Assembly: GCA_031551265.1 (NCBI GenBank)
Contig: JAVBNU010000005.1
Coordinates: forward strand, 62,001-126,000
Source of the DNA: JAVBNU01 sp031551265
GTDB lineage: Bacteria; Cyanobacteriota; Vampirovibrionia; Gastranaerophilales; Gastranaerophilaceae
Length of the DNA: 64,000 nucleotides
Direction: 5' to 3'
Program-made: the position numbers and the translations under genes
The notes under the pieces: generated by a model
What the model was told of the DNA's origin: nothing
Seen by the model: only the letters and a program-made list of their open reading frames with translations
Databases searched by the model: none
Part shown: in pieces, positions 1 to 8,226 of the stretch
Layout: each line of letters opens with the position of its first letter
Position numbering within the stretch: position 1 is the first letter of the stretch

Positions 1-724
1 AAAAAACCATGAACTGAAAGTATTGGATGAGTTTCGCTCAAACTTAATAGATACAGTAAGTCACGAATTCCGTACCCCGCTAACAAGCATAAAAGGCTAT
101 ACATCAAGGCTTTTGAGAACTGATATCGAAATTGATGAAGAGACAAAAGTGAATTCGCTCAAAGTCATAAAAAGACAGTCAGAACGCTTGAGTACGATGG
201 TTGATGATTTGCTTGTTATTCCTGACATTGAAGGCGCTAATTTGAAAATCGAAAAAGATGAAGTCGATTTGCATGATGTGATTGAAACTTCTTCGCTTTC
301 TGTCTCGAAATATGCTGAAAACACTTATAGGATTAATATTTTACCCAATGTGCCAACAGTTTTTGCTGATAAAGACAGACTCGAGCAAATTATGATTAAT
401 ATTTTTGAAAACGCCTCTAAATATTCCTACCCCGACACCCCAATCCGCGTAGACATAATGACAGAGGGTCTGTTTGTGAATATTATTGTAACTAATCAGG
501 CTGACTATATTCCCAAAGAAATGTTAGGCAAATTATTCGATAAATTTACACGAGTTGACGATAAAACAACACGCACCACAAGAGGCACAGGCCTTGGTTT
601 GTACATTGTAAAGGGGCTTGCCGAAAGTATGGACGGCTCCGTCAAAATCCAGTCTACAAAAGATAATCAGTTTGTCGTCACAATCAGTATACCGGCTTTC
701 CGCCGCGCCCCCGTAAGTGTTTAA
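1..724 (+). CDS. Sensor histidine kinase, C-terminal part (5' end outside window)
   Basis: The reading frame is open from base 2, so the apparent TTG at 23 is probably internal and the gene begins before the window. The visible part holds the dimerisation/phosphoacceptor domain, with H-box SHEFRTPL (His codon at 62-64), followed by a HATPase_c domain with an N-box (NIFENASKYS) and a G2 box (RGTGLGLYIVK). It would autophosphorylate the H-box His and pass the phosphate to a response regulator that is not visible here. Oddly, the G1 box, normally D-x-G-x-G, reads N-Q-A-D-Y before IPKEML, so the adenine-contacting Asp and both glycines are missing. The sensor region is not in the window, so the signal is unknown. 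Confidence 0.9.
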   Translation, partial: KNHELKVLDEFRSNLIDTVSHEFRTPLTSIKGYTSRLLRTDIEIDEETKVNSLKVIKRQSERLSTMVDDLLVIPDIEGANLKIEKDEVDLHDVIETSSLSVSKYAENTYRINILPNVPTVFADKDRLEQIMINIFENASKYSYPDTPIRVDIMTEGLFVNIIVTNQADYIPKEMLGKLFDKFTRVDDKTTRTTRGTGLGLYIVKGLAESMDGSVKIQSTKDNQFVVTISIPAFRRAPVSV

Positions 725-748
725 AAACCTTTTGATAATGGTTTAGCG

Positions 749-777
749 CAAAAAAAACAGCTATTTTTCGTAGCTGT
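749..777 (-). terminator. Rho-independent terminator of the ribbon-helix-helix gene
   Basis: A 7-bp stem (ACAGCTA / TAGCTGT at 757-763 and 771-777) is followed on the minus strand by a run of eight Ts. It lies just past the stop codon of the minus-strand gene at 814-1002. It could also slow transcription of the kinase gene arriving from the other side. Confidence 0.75.
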
Positions 778-813
778 CATTCATCTCTCTCTCTTTTTCC
801 CCGTGCCTAATTT

Positions 814-1002
814 TTAGTCCAGTAGTGCCTCTAATATAGTTGCATTTTTGTTTGCCAATGTGTTTTCACGTACTTTGTTTCTGTGAATGTAAGTACGCAA
901 GGCTTCACGGATTAATTCACTTCTTGAGCGATTTTCCTTATCCGCTACATTGTCTATCTCGTCTAAAAATTTCTCGGGCATTGAAATCAGTACTCGTGCC
1001 AT
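814..1002 (-). CDS. CopG/Arc-type ribbon-helix-helix DNA-binding protein
   Basis: This 62-residue protein opens with a strand-like segment (ARVLISMPEKFLDEID) followed by helices containing RSRSELIREALRTYI, the pattern of CopG/MetJ/Arc ribbon-helix-helix regulators. Such proteins bind operators as dimers and are often antitoxins or self-repressors. The start is supported by AGAAGGAG seven bases upstream of ATG. It appears monocistronic, with its own terminator downstream. No toxin-like ORF lies next to it, so an antitoxin role is not supported here; a stand-alone repressor is equally possible. Confidence 0.8.
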   Translation of the reverse strand: MARVLISMPEKFLDEIDNVADKENRSRSELIREALRTYIHRNKVRENTLANKNATILEALLD

Positions 1003-1320
1003 GTTGTTCTCCTTCTAATATGTTATTTATTCTCGTCTAATTTTATACTTTATATATCTCTCATATATATAATAAAAATTTCGGACTAAAAAAAGTGCCC
1101 TTTTTATATAAAAAGTATTTATTTGTTTACAAAAGTTAACACGCAGAATTTGTCGGATTCATGGAGCAAACGCAACACCAAAGTAGCTATCACTCCGTGA
1201 CACAAGGCATTAAATTATACTTATATCGTGAATAAGCGGAGTATCATGCTATGATATGCCACTAACGTTCGTATCAAGAATTCCCGGATGTTCAATGTCG
1301 TGGCATGACGCAAAGCAGAG
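1003..1320. other. Intergenic stretch without a recognised gene
   Basis: No ORF with a convincing ribosome-binding site is visible. The first part is very AT-rich and presumably holds the promoter of the minus-strand ribbon-helix-helix gene. The part from about 1140 has higher GC and resembles the decayed dispersed repeats elsewhere in the window (it ends in GGCATGAC near 1310), but I could not define its boundaries. Confidence 0.4.
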
Positions 1321-1370
1321 TAGGGTGCGTTCCACGCACCAAAAATATAAAGGTGCGTAGAACGCACCTT
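1321..1370. repeat. Paired GGTGCGT palindromes, probably also the terminator of the gene at 1378-1857
   Basis: Two inverted copies of the small palindrome GGTGCGT-nnn-ACGCACC (1323-1339 and 1352-1368) are separated by an AT-rich 12-mer. Read on the minus strand, the first palindrome is followed by TTTATATTTTT, a workable intrinsic terminator for the tagged gene that stops at 1378. Related units occur at 44363, 56731 and 63623, so this is a dispersed short repeat. Confidence 0.7.
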
Positions 1371-1377
1371 ACAATCT

Positions 1378-1857
1378 TCATTTTTCTTTTTTTATTTTTG
1401 TATGAGAGTGCACTCCTGCAACACATGCACCGAAAAGGCCAGCAAAAAGAATTAGAGGCTCCCAGCTTGATTCTTCTGATGCAACATCGCCTGCACCCTT
1501 AATCGTATCCGCGAAAAATTTGTCTATTTCTGCATCTGATATTTCAATTTTGCCTGCTTCTTTCCAGTCTATATTTGACATATCAAGATCGGGATGCAAT
1601 TCTTCATATTTTTTCGCTTTCAATTGCTGCCTAATTTTATCTATAAAAGCGTCACTTGCCAAACGTCTGCCCGTATATGGGTGTTCGGGTAAATGCGCAA
1701 AAGACCCGACATTTTCACTATGAGACAGCATTGTTTTTTCGGCTATGTTTGTTGCTACTTCGCTAACGACATGCGAGCCCTTTTTCATTACGCCATCGAG
1801 GCGAATCGCGCCATAGGATACATTACTTGGTTGTGCAGAAATTACATTAATTTTCAT
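1378..1857 (-). CDS. Tagged protein (N-terminal VSYG motif), function unknown
   Basis: This 159-residue protein matches no family I know. It starts MKINVISAQ and carries the tag core N-V-S-Y-G at residues 11-15, the variant form of the V-S-F-G motif found at the N-terminus of about eleven other proteins here. The middle is charged and probably helical. Residues about 131-150 (WEPLILFAGLFGACVAGVHS) form a single hydrophobic segment followed by a basic tail (KIKKEK), suggesting a C-terminal membrane anchor. The start has an AGGATG-type ribosome-binding site. Upstream lies the shared GGCAA/T-run/TATAAT promoter element (1901-1932), which links it to the other tagged genes. Confidence 0.7.
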   Translation of the reverse strand: MKINVISAQPSNVSYGAIRLDGVMKKGSHVVSEVATNIAEKTMLSHSENVGSFAHLPEHPYTGRRLASDAFIDKIRQQLKAKKYEELHPDLDMSNIDWKEAGKIEISDAEIDKFFADTIKGAGDVASEESSWEPLILFAGLFGACVAGVHSHTKIKKEK

Positions 1858-1900
1858 CGGTACATCCTTTATTTATACGCGATAACTTGTCTTTTTAAGT

Positions 1901-1932
1901 ATTATAATCTCACTGAAAAAATTTTGTTGCCA
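1901..1932 (-). promoter_or_regulatory. Shared tag-regulon promoter element (copy J)
   Basis: On the minus strand it reads GGCAAC, an A-run then T-run, and a perfect TATAAT at 1906-1901, placing the -10 box about 44 bases before the ATG at 1857. The -10 begins 27 bases after the start of the element, against 26-27 in the other copies. No TTGACA is visible. Confidence 0.6.
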
Positions 1933-2020
1933 TTTTACTTAAAAATTTACATTATTTCACATATAATTTTTAAGTAAAGGTGCCGAAACACTACTACCTG
2001 TTAGAAATCCTTTTGAAAAG

Positions 2021-2326
2021 CTACTTCGTCAGTGATTGTTTATACTGGTGCTTGTTGTATAGATATACGCCCAAATGTCCGAACGCTGTGGCAGCTGTGA
2101 GGTAGCCGAATACTTTGTGCGCTGTGCGTGTTTGCTTGAACCACGCAGTGACAAGTGTGGCAGCAGTTAGGCCTATCGCGCTGTAGCCTGTAGTTTTTAA
2201 GTTAATCCACGGTTTTTTAAGCGGCTCTGCGACAACAGGAGCAGAGGTGGCCGGTGGTTGCGTTTGTGTTTGAGTTATTTTAAAAGCTTGATTAGCGTCA
2301 TAATTTTTTATACTAGTGATTTTCAT
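2021..2326 (-). CDS. Small membrane protein with a tag-like N-terminus, downstream of hemW
   Basis: This 101-residue protein of unknown function starts MKITSIKNYDANQAFK, a weaker version of the N-terminal tag (A-F-K at about 14-16). A Pro/Thr/Gln-rich linker follows. Two hydrophobic segments come next, roughly residues 48-62 (YSAIGLTAATLVTAW) and 73-90 (FGYLTAATAFGHLGVYLY). Its ATG lies 9 bases after the hemW stop, with the ribosome-binding site GAGGTGA overlapping that stop codon, so it is almost certainly co-transcribed with hemW. It has no promoter element of its own. Nothing in the sequence suggests a role in haem metabolism. Confidence 0.65.
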   Translation of the reverse strand: MKITSIKNYDANQAFKITQTQTQPPATSAPVVAEPLKKPWINLKTTGYSAIGLTAATLVTAWFKQTRTAHKVFGYLTAATAFGHLGVYLYNKHQYKQSLTK

Positions 2327-2334
2327 ATTTCACC

Positions 2335-3423
2335 TCATTGAATAAATTCTGAGAGCAACGTATTGCTGAGCAAAATTCCTTCGGTTGTCAAAGTATATCC
2401 TGACGGAGTTTTTTCCAAATGCCCTAGCGACGTGTACTTATCTATTATTGTCGCATAATCCTTCTCAAAATCAATGTCAAACTTCTTATTTATATAAGAA
2501 ATATTAAGCCCTTCAGCTTTGCGAAAACCCAAAAATATTTCTTCCTCAAGCATTTGCTGCTTTGTTAATTTCTCTTGCGACTTTGGCTCTTGCGAATTTA
2601 GCAAATATTTGTCGATATTTACTTCGTTTGCATAGCGATGCTCATCGATATAACCGTGTGCAGCAACGCCAAAACCGTAATAATTACTGTTGTTCCAATA
2701 ATTTAAATTATGTTTTGATTCGCAGCCGGGCTTTGCGAAGTTACTGATTTCATAATGTTTAAAGCCAGCATTTTCAAGAGTTTCTTTGGACAAAAGATAC
2801 ATATCAGCCTGCATATCATCATCAGGCAAGAAATCGGGTCGGTGGTTGTAGAAATTGCAGCCTTTTTCAATTTTTAAACCGTAAAGTGAAATATGTTGAA
2901 CGCCCAACGAAAGCGCTGTATCCAAAGTCTTTTTGTACCCTTCAATCGTTTGATTTGGCAAGCCATAAATCAAATCAATACTAATATTCTCAAAACCGGC
3001 ATGCTGAGCGTGTTCAATTACACGAATAGCTTGTTTAGCCTCGTGAGTACGGCCGATTGAGGACAAAATTTCATCGTCAAAAACCTGTACGCCAATGCTT
3101 AGGCGATTAACGCCCAGTTTTTTCAAACCGGCTAAATAATGACGTTCAATATCATTAGGATTAATTTCCACTGTTAATTCAGTATCGGAGTTGAAATTCA
3201 AGCAATTCAAAATTTGTTCAAAATCACTCACCGAAAGCGTAGACGGTGTACCTCCTCCGAAATAAAGTGTTTTTAATTCCTCGTTTTTATAATTTGCTTT
3301 AATTTCAGAAATCAAAGCATCGAGATAAATCGTTTTGAGATTAAGCTTGTCAAAAGATACAAAGCTGCAATAATTGCATTTTTTCGTACAAAAAGGGATA
3401 TGTATATACGCGCTTTGAGTCAT
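2335..3423 (-). CDS. hemW: Radical SAM haem chaperone HemW (coproporphyrinogen III oxidase-like)
   Basis: The 362-residue protein has the radical-SAM cysteine motif in the order typical of HemW (HIPFCTKKCNYCSF, residues 8-21), a glycine-rich segment (YFGGGTPS) for S-adenosylmethionine binding, and a C-terminal HemW-type domain (EEIFLGFRKAEGLN). HemW binds haem and delivers it to respiratory proteins. True oxygen-independent coproporphyrinogen oxidase HemN is longer, about 450 residues, so HemW is preferred. The start has AAGGAGA eight bases upstream. It is first in an operon with the small membrane protein at 2021-2326. Confidence 0.85.
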   Translation of the reverse strand: MTQSAYIHIPFCTKKCNYCSFVSFDKLNLKTIYLDALISEIKANYKNEELKTLYFGGGTPSTLSVSDFEQILNCLNFNSDTELTVEINPNDIERHYLAGLKKLGVNRLSIGVQVFDDEILSSIGRTHEAKQAIRVIEHAQHAGFENISIDLIYGLPNQTIEGYKKTLDTALSLGVQHISLYGLKIEKGCNFYNHRPDFLPDDDMQADMYLLSKETLENAGFKHYEISNFAKPGCESKHNLNYWNNSNYYGFGVAAHGYIDEHRYANEVNIDKYLLNSQEPKSQEKLTKQQMLEEEIFLGFRKAEGLNISYINKKFDIDFEKDYATIIDKYTSLGHLEKTPSGYTLTTEGILLSNTLLSEFIQ

Positions 3424-3495
3424 CTAGCTTTTCTCCTTGAGACTAGAATATAAGAAAAAGCTAAATTTTACAACAAGGGAATATGCGGCAATATA

Positions 3496-3651
3496 CTAAT
3501 CAAAACGAATAGGGATTACAACAGGCTGTCTTTTTAAGAACAGTTCTTTGTTTAGTTTTCTTCCTTTACGATAGTTGCAATTGTCTTTTTTGGACTCAAC
3601 ATCACACTGTTGATACATGATTAAAAACTTCATCAATTCGGGACTGAACAT
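3496..3651 (-). CDS. Possible 51-residue small protein upstream of hemW
   Basis: A short ORF of 51 codons starts at ATG 3651-3649 and stops with TAG at 3498-3496. TAGGAG sits seven bases upstream of the ATG. The product is basic, with a CDVESKKDNC segment and a C-terminus ending in PVVIPIRFD, and has no membrane segment. Codon use looks like that of neighbouring genes. It lies 72 bases before hemW in the same direction, so it could be co-transcribed or act as a leader peptide. I do not recognise it; it rests on ORF length and ribosome-binding site alone. Confidence 0.45.
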   Translation of the reverse strand: MFSPELMKFLIMYQQCDVESKKDNCNYRKGRKLNKELFLKRQPVVIPIRFD

Positions 3652-4020
3652 TAATGACTCCTACACTATTACACATATATATAAACACAGAAACATCAAA
3701 AAAATTGCTTTTTTACAGGCAAAATTTACATAAGTTAATCATTTAGAGGTTTGTTTGTCTCCTCGCCGCGATAAAATCACTATCCCTAAGAATTTTCAAT
3801 ATCCAAAAAGTGTCATCCCAGAAGCCTTGAGTCTTAGTGAGCGTTGCGAACATTAGACTCAAGTGCTATCACCTCGTAAACATCCCACATTAGATAGATC
3901 CCGTGTCAAGCACGGGATGACAGCTAAATTAAAGTCAGGTACTCAAGAGTAAATTAGTAATAAGTATGCCACTGACCTACTCCTATAAGATACTTTTTTA
4001 AATTCTTTTAATTTATAATA
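3652..4020. other. Intergenic region with palindromic repeat and M16 promoter
   Basis: No gene is visible. The stretch holds the dispersed repeat at 3811-3922. Near its end TTTATAATA (TATAAT at 4014-4019) is the likely -10 box for the protease gene starting at 4042. Confidence 0.6.
3811..3922. repeat. Dispersed palindromic repeat, GTCAT...ATGAC type
   Basis: The 112-bp element begins GTCATCCCAG and ends CGGGATGAC, so its ends are inverted repeats. The last 31 bases (from GATAGATCCCGTG) are the reverse complement of the start of the element at 36748, identical over 29 bp. No ORF is present. Confidence 0.75.
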
Positions 4021-4041
4021 TTTTTATACGGAGGGTTTATT

Positions 4042-6675
4042 ATGAGATATTTTTTATTAGTATTAACATTTGTTATGACAATGACTTGTGGCTTTGCAGC
4101 AGATTACAATGTATACAAACTCAACAACGGCCAGACTGTTATTATAAAAGAGATTCATGACAACCCTATAGTGACGATTGACACCTGGATTAAAACCGGC
4201 TCAGTTAACGAAACCGACAAAAACACAGGGGTTTCACATTTTTTGGAACATCTGTTTTTCAAAGGCACAGAAAAATATCCGACCGGCGAATTTGATAAAA
4301 TCCTTGAATCAAAAGGCGCAATCACTAACGCAGCAACTAGCAAAGACTATACTCACTATTACGTTACACTCCCTTCCAAAGATTTTGAAATGGCGTTGAA
4401 CATGCACGCTGATATGCTGCTGCACCCTCTGATACCACGCAAAGAACTTGAAAAAGAACGCAAAGTCGTGCTTGAAGAGATTTCACGTTCAAACGACAAC
4501 CCCTCAACTAAACTTTATGAGAATTTAAATACATCTATATACCAAACACACCCGTACAAAAGAAAGGTTCTCGGCACACCCGGGGTAATAAGCACCATCA
4601 CACGCGAAGAAATTATGGATTATTACAACAAACACTACGTACCACAAAATATGGTTACGATTATCGTTGGCGATGTTGATTCAGCAAAGGCAATCAAACA
4701 AGTCGAAGGTCTATTCACAACTGAAAACGGCCAAAAATTCATACCCACTGCGCGTAAGGCAGAAAAACAGCTGACTAAACCCATTGAAGTCATCGACAAA
4801 TTCAACGTTCAGTCCTCATACCTGCTTATGGCCTTTAGGGGCGTGGATTCGACGAACAAAAAAGATGCAATCACTCTTGATGTTCTGGCAACAATCCTTG
4901 GCGACGGAAAAACTTCACGTTTATACCAAAATATTAAAGAGCAAAAACGACTCGCATACGTTATTTCGGCCGGACATGCAACCAGCAAAGACGACAGCTT
5001 ATTTTATGTAAGTGCAAACTACAAGCCTGAGGACTACGACAAGCTAAAAAGCAATATTTTAGCCGAAATCAATGCGCTCAAAACAACACCTATAAGCGAA
5101 GATGAAATTAAAAAAGCAAAAAGCATTATTGAACGTGACACGTACTACTCACGCGAATCAACCTCAAATATAACTAGCGAAATCGGCTATATGGCAGTCT
5201 TATACGACGATATTAAATCATACAAAGAATATGTCGATAACGTGAAAAAAGTTACAGCAAAAGACTTGCAGGAAGCCGCTAAAAAATACCTCGATACAAA
5301 TAAAATGGTCATATCCGTTCTGAATCCTGAAGCCGAGGTAGATTCGAAGAAAAGCAGCAGCGAAAATCCTGAAATACTCGTCAGCGAGCAGAAAAATCCA
5401 CCCGCGTTAAAACCGATTAAAACACAGGGGACAATTTCTGAGTATAAACTGAGCAACAACGCTGATTTAATTCTTAACAAAAACATGGCTAATGATATTG
5501 TTGCGATTGAGATATACGCAAAAGGCGGCGAATTTATAGAGACAAAGCCCGGCGAAGCCTCTCTTATGGCCGCGGCAATGCTCAAAGGTACAAAAAAATA
5601 TTCTATGCAGCAATTGATGACAATTCTTGAAGAAAACGGGATTAAAATGGACGTTGGTTCAAGTTCAGACGCTTTTTCAATCTCAATCAAAGCTACGAAG
5701 AACGAACTGCCGCTGATTTTTGAAGTTCTAAACGAAGTGGTCAACAATGCCACTTTTGACCCGCAGGAAATTGAAAAAATAAAAGTTGAAAAAATAGCCG
5801 CAATTAAGCGCTCACGCGATAATCCGATGAATGTCGCAATGGAAGAGTTCAAATCAAGAATCTGGGGTAGCTACCCGTATGCCAATACCGGCAAAGTCTA
5901 TGAAAAGACATTCCCAACTATCAACAGAGATGACCTCACTAAGTTGTACCAAAAAATGTTCTACCCTGAAAACCTTGTCATTTCAGTAAACGGCAATGTT
6001 GAGGCGAATACGCTCGCGCAAAATTTCGACAAAATTTTCAAAGGTACGACTGGCACAAAGCTAGAAACTAGCGACTTTAGAAAAGAATTTAAGTACTTGC
6101 CAAGCCAAGAAAATGTAAAGATTGATAAAGCCTCAGAAGCAGCTTGGCTTGTACTGGGCTGGCCGACTGAAAGCTGGGGAAATCTAAAGGATTACGCAAC
6201 TTTGAAAGTGATTAACTCGCTTCTGGGCACCGGCATGAGCTCACGTATGTTCACGACTCTTCGCGACCAGCAAGGTCTGGCCTATCAAGTCGGCTCATCA
6301 TACTCCTCAAACATAAATCGTGGAACTTTTTTACTCTATATCGGCACAAATCCAAAAAATATTGAAATCGCCAAAAAAGGTATGCTCGGCGAGATAGAAA
6401 AACTCAAAAAAGAATATGTGAGCGATAAAGAGCTGAACGAGACAAAAGATAAAATTTTGGGTAATTATATTATCTCACAGGAGACCAACATGGAAAAAGC
6501 CGAAACCCTTGGCTGGTTTGAAGTTGCTAATCACGACTGGAGATTTATAGACGAGTTCCCTAAGCTCATTCAATCTGTGACGGCCACGGATATAATCGGT
6601 GTTGTGAATAAATACTTCAGCAAACCTTATTTGTACGTTTTGGTATCACCCAAAGCGCCAGCCAAGTCGCAATAA
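4042..6675 (+). CDS. Exported two-domain M16 zinc metalloprotease (pitrilysin family)
   Basis: This 877-residue protein has a cleavable signal peptide (about residues 1-20, ending CGFAA). The first M16 half carries the inverted zinc motif HFLEH at 66-70 and the distal glutamates of ERKVVLEE near 145. The second half (about 460-870) shows the same fold signature but lacks HxxEH and is presumably a non-catalytic clamp domain, the usual arrangement of paired M16 domains. It would degrade peptides in the periplasm. GGAGGG lies eight bases upstream of the ATG. The gene stands alone, converging on the regulator at 6686-7333. The substrate cannot be told from sequence. Confidence 0.9.
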   Translation: MRYFLLVLTFVMTMTCGFAADYNVYKLNNGQTVIIKEIHDNPIVTIDTWIKTGSVNETDKNTGVSHFLEHLFFKGTEKYPTGEFDKILESKGAITNAATSKDYTHYYVTLPSKDFEMALNMHADMLLHPLIPRKELEKERKVVLEEISRSNDNPSTKLYENLNTSIYQTHPYKRKVLGTPGVISTITREEIMDYYNKHYVPQNMVTIIVGDVDSAKAIKQVEGLFTTENGQKFIPTARKAEKQLTKPIEVIDKFNVQSSYLLMAFRGVDSTNKKDAITLDVLATILGDGKTSRLYQNIKEQKRLAYVISAGHATSKDDSLFYVSANYKPEDYDKLKSNILAEINALKTTPISEDEIKKAKSIIERDTYYSRESTSNITSEIGYMAVLYDDIKSYKEYVDNVKKVTAKDLQEAAKKYLDTNKMVISVLNPEAEVDSKKSSSENPEILVSEQKNPPALKPIKTQGTISEYKLSNNADLILNKNMANDIVAIEIYAKGGEFIETKPGEASLMAAAMLKGTKKYSMQQLMTILEENGIKMDVGSSSDAFSISIKATKNELPLIFEVLNEVVNNATFDPQEIEKIKVEKIAAIKRSRDNPMNVAMEEFKSRIWGSYPYANTGKVYEKTFPTINRDDLTKLYQKMFYPENLVISVNGNVEANTLAQNFDKIFKGTTGTKLETSDFRKEFKYLPSQENVKIDKASEAAWLVLGWPTESWGNLKDYATLKVINSLLGTGMSSRMFTTLRDQQGLAYQVGSSYSSNINRGTFLLYIGTNPKNIEIAKKGMLGEIEKLKKEYVSDKELNETKDKILGNYIISQETNMEKAETLGWFEVANHDWRFIDEFPKLIQSVTATDIIGVVNKYFSKPYLYVLVSPKAPAKSQ

Positions 6676-6685
6676 ATTACAATTA

Positions 6686-7333
6686 TTACAACTCAATTTT
6701 GTAAACAGCTTCTTTGAATTTTGGCAAGTTGTTTATATCTTTCAGCGTCTGCAAAGCAAGCAGAATAATTTCCATCTTTTGCTTATCCTGAACGCAATCT
6801 TTTACATCAGATAGAAGCATATTCATATGGTAGCTGTTTTCTGAATCAGATTTTTTCACAGGTAAAGAGCGGCCATTTGGATAATAAATTTCCCGTTTAT
6901 AAATAGTGTCATGTTCAAAATATTCAACGAAAATTGGTGATTTTACTTTAATAGAAAGCTCTTGGAATAATTTTTCAGGATGCGTGACAACTTTATTTTT
7001 TGTAGGGCAAGCTCTCTTGGCGTTTTTGGATACAGACAAAATTGTATAAATATCGCCAACTTTCCTGACGACACAATGAGGGTGAACTATGGCTTCATGG
7101 TACTCAATCGCAGCACTGGCAAGATCAAAATTAAACAGCTGACTATGTTGAACCTGCAAAAAATGTGCTAAATTTTCTAAAATTACGTCCGAAGGGAAGC
7201 TTGCACCGTTTTCGATTCGGGCAAGTTGACGTATGTTTATCTGCATCAAATCCGCAAGTTCTTTTCTACTGATGTTTTTGGCTTTTCTCAGAAATTTTAT
7301 ATTCTCGCCCAATAGTTTTTTTATGTTTGACAT
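6686..7333 (-). CDS. XRE-family transcriptional regulator with C-terminal sensor-like domain
   Basis: Residues about 8-65 form a Cro/CI helix-turn-helix (GENIKFLRKAKNISRKELAD...QLARIENG). The remaining 150 residues are of unknown fold and may be a ligand or oligomerisation domain. Length is 215 residues. It is monocistronic, and its stop lies only 10 bases from that of the M16 protease on the other strand. No target operator is evident; autoregulation is common in this family but not shown here. Confidence 0.8.
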   Translation of the reverse strand: MSNIKKLLGENIKFLRKAKNISRKELADLMQINIRQLARIENGASFPSDVILENLAHFLQVQHSQLFNFDLASAAIEYHEAIVHPHCVVRKVGDIYTILSVSKNAKRACPTKNKVVTHPEKLFQELSIKVKSPIFVEYFEHDTIYKREIYYPNGRSLPVKKSDSENSYHMNMLLSDVKDCVQDKQKMEIILLALQTLKDINNLPKFKEAVYKIEL

Positions 7334-7361
7334 GTTTGTTCAATCTCTACGTTTTAGTGAC

Positions 7362-7392
7362 AAAAAAGCGGCATTATATAAATATACCGCTT
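7362..7392 (-). terminator. Rho-independent terminator of the gene at 7434-7985
   Basis: On the minus strand an AAGCGGTATAT / ATAATGCCGCTT stem is followed by TTTTTTG. It sits between the stop of the MerR-like gene and the start of the XRE gene, so it separates two minus-strand units. Confidence 0.75.
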
Positions 7393-7433
7393 CTTAAAAT
7401 TTTATACAATTGTAATAACAGACAATGTAAGGA

Positions 7434-7985
7434 TTACTCAACAGGTTTTTTAACGTAGAAATTCAAGCCGATAGGTTTATAGCTGCCGTTTTCATTTCTC
7501 AGTCTGTAAGCTTCTTTATTCAACTCGTTGATTTTTTGTCTCAGGGTTTCATTTTCAGTTTTACAACGGATTAACTCAACCACAACCTCGTCCATACCAT
7601 CAAGTTTTTCATCAATAACCTGAGAAATTTTGTTAACAAGTTTATTCTCGATGTTGGTCATAGCAACCATAAGCTCTTTTGGTGCTCTGGATGTGATGTC
7701 AACAGGAGCATTATCAAGCTGTTTTGGTGTAGTCGGATAATTTACGATTTTAGCTGTTTCAGCTTTAGCAACAGAAGCTGAGTGCAGAGTTTTAATACGC
7801 TTTAGGACTTCAACATCCTCTTTTGAGAAGTATGTTTGACCTTTAGTATCCTTTTTAGGTATCAAAGAAATTTGTCTGCACAAATCAGCAATCTCTTTAT
7901 TATCAATTCCTAACAACCTTCTAACCATTTTAGGAGTCAGTTTTTCAACATTTTTAGTAGGTAACTTTTCAATACAAATTTCCAA
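7434..7985 (-). CDS. MerR-like DNA-binding domain protein with coiled coil
   Basis: The 183-residue protein has an N-terminal segment (LTPKMVRRLLGIDNKEIADLC ... YFSKEDVEVLKRIK, residues about 16-66) that resembles a MerR-type winged helix with its wing. A flexible linker follows, then a long heptad-like helix (about 105-165, ENKLVNKISQVIDEKL ... CKTENETLRQKINELN) that should form a coiled coil. It may be a nucleoid- or regulon-specific regulator. A Shine-Dalgarno GGAAAGAA is present. It is alone between a terminator and an AT-rich region. The MerR assignment is from pattern only. Confidence 0.6.
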   Translation of the reverse strand: MEICIEKLPTKNVEKLTPKMVRRLLGIDNKEIADLCRQISLIPKKDTKGQTYFSKEDVEVLKRIKTLHSASVAKAETAKIVNYPTTPKQLDNAPVDITSRAPKELMVAMTNIENKLVNKISQVIDEKLDGMDEVVVELIRCKTENETLRQKINELNKEAYRLRNENGSYKPIGLNFYVKKPVE

Positions 7986-8187
7986 GATTCTTTCCTCTTT
8001 TTCTGTTCCAGTGAATAATCAACTTTAGTGATATTATATTAGAAATTTATGTCAAAGGAAACAAATTTATCTCTTTTCTTTACAAAAGGTTAAAAATTTG
8101 ACACACAGTGCCCAAATTCTTTTGTAGTGCTAGGAATACGCCCAAAATGATTTCGTAACATGTCGTAAAAATCAAGCAAAAATAAGC

Positions 8188-8226
8188 TTTACATGATTTA
8201 ACAATTTTTTATATTAAAATAGCTGA
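8188..8226 (+). promoter_or_regulatory. Likely leaderless promoter of the ldpA-tilS-hpt operon
   Basis: A -10-like TAAAAT (8215-8220) ends seven bases before the ATG at 8227, and no Shine-Dalgarno sequence precedes that ATG. Transcription from this box should begin at or next to the start codon. The -35 region is unclear. Confidence 0.5.

Noticed and set aside
814..1002. Toxin-antitoxin pair
   Set aside because: Only the ribbon-helix-helix half is visible; no adjacent co-directional toxin ORF exists.
5187..5852. A 221-codon open frame antisense to the M16 protease
   Set aside because: It lies wholly inside a well-supported gene, has no ribosome-binding site, and its composition (Ser/Phe/Ile-rich) is what the reverse frame of an AT-rich gene gives.
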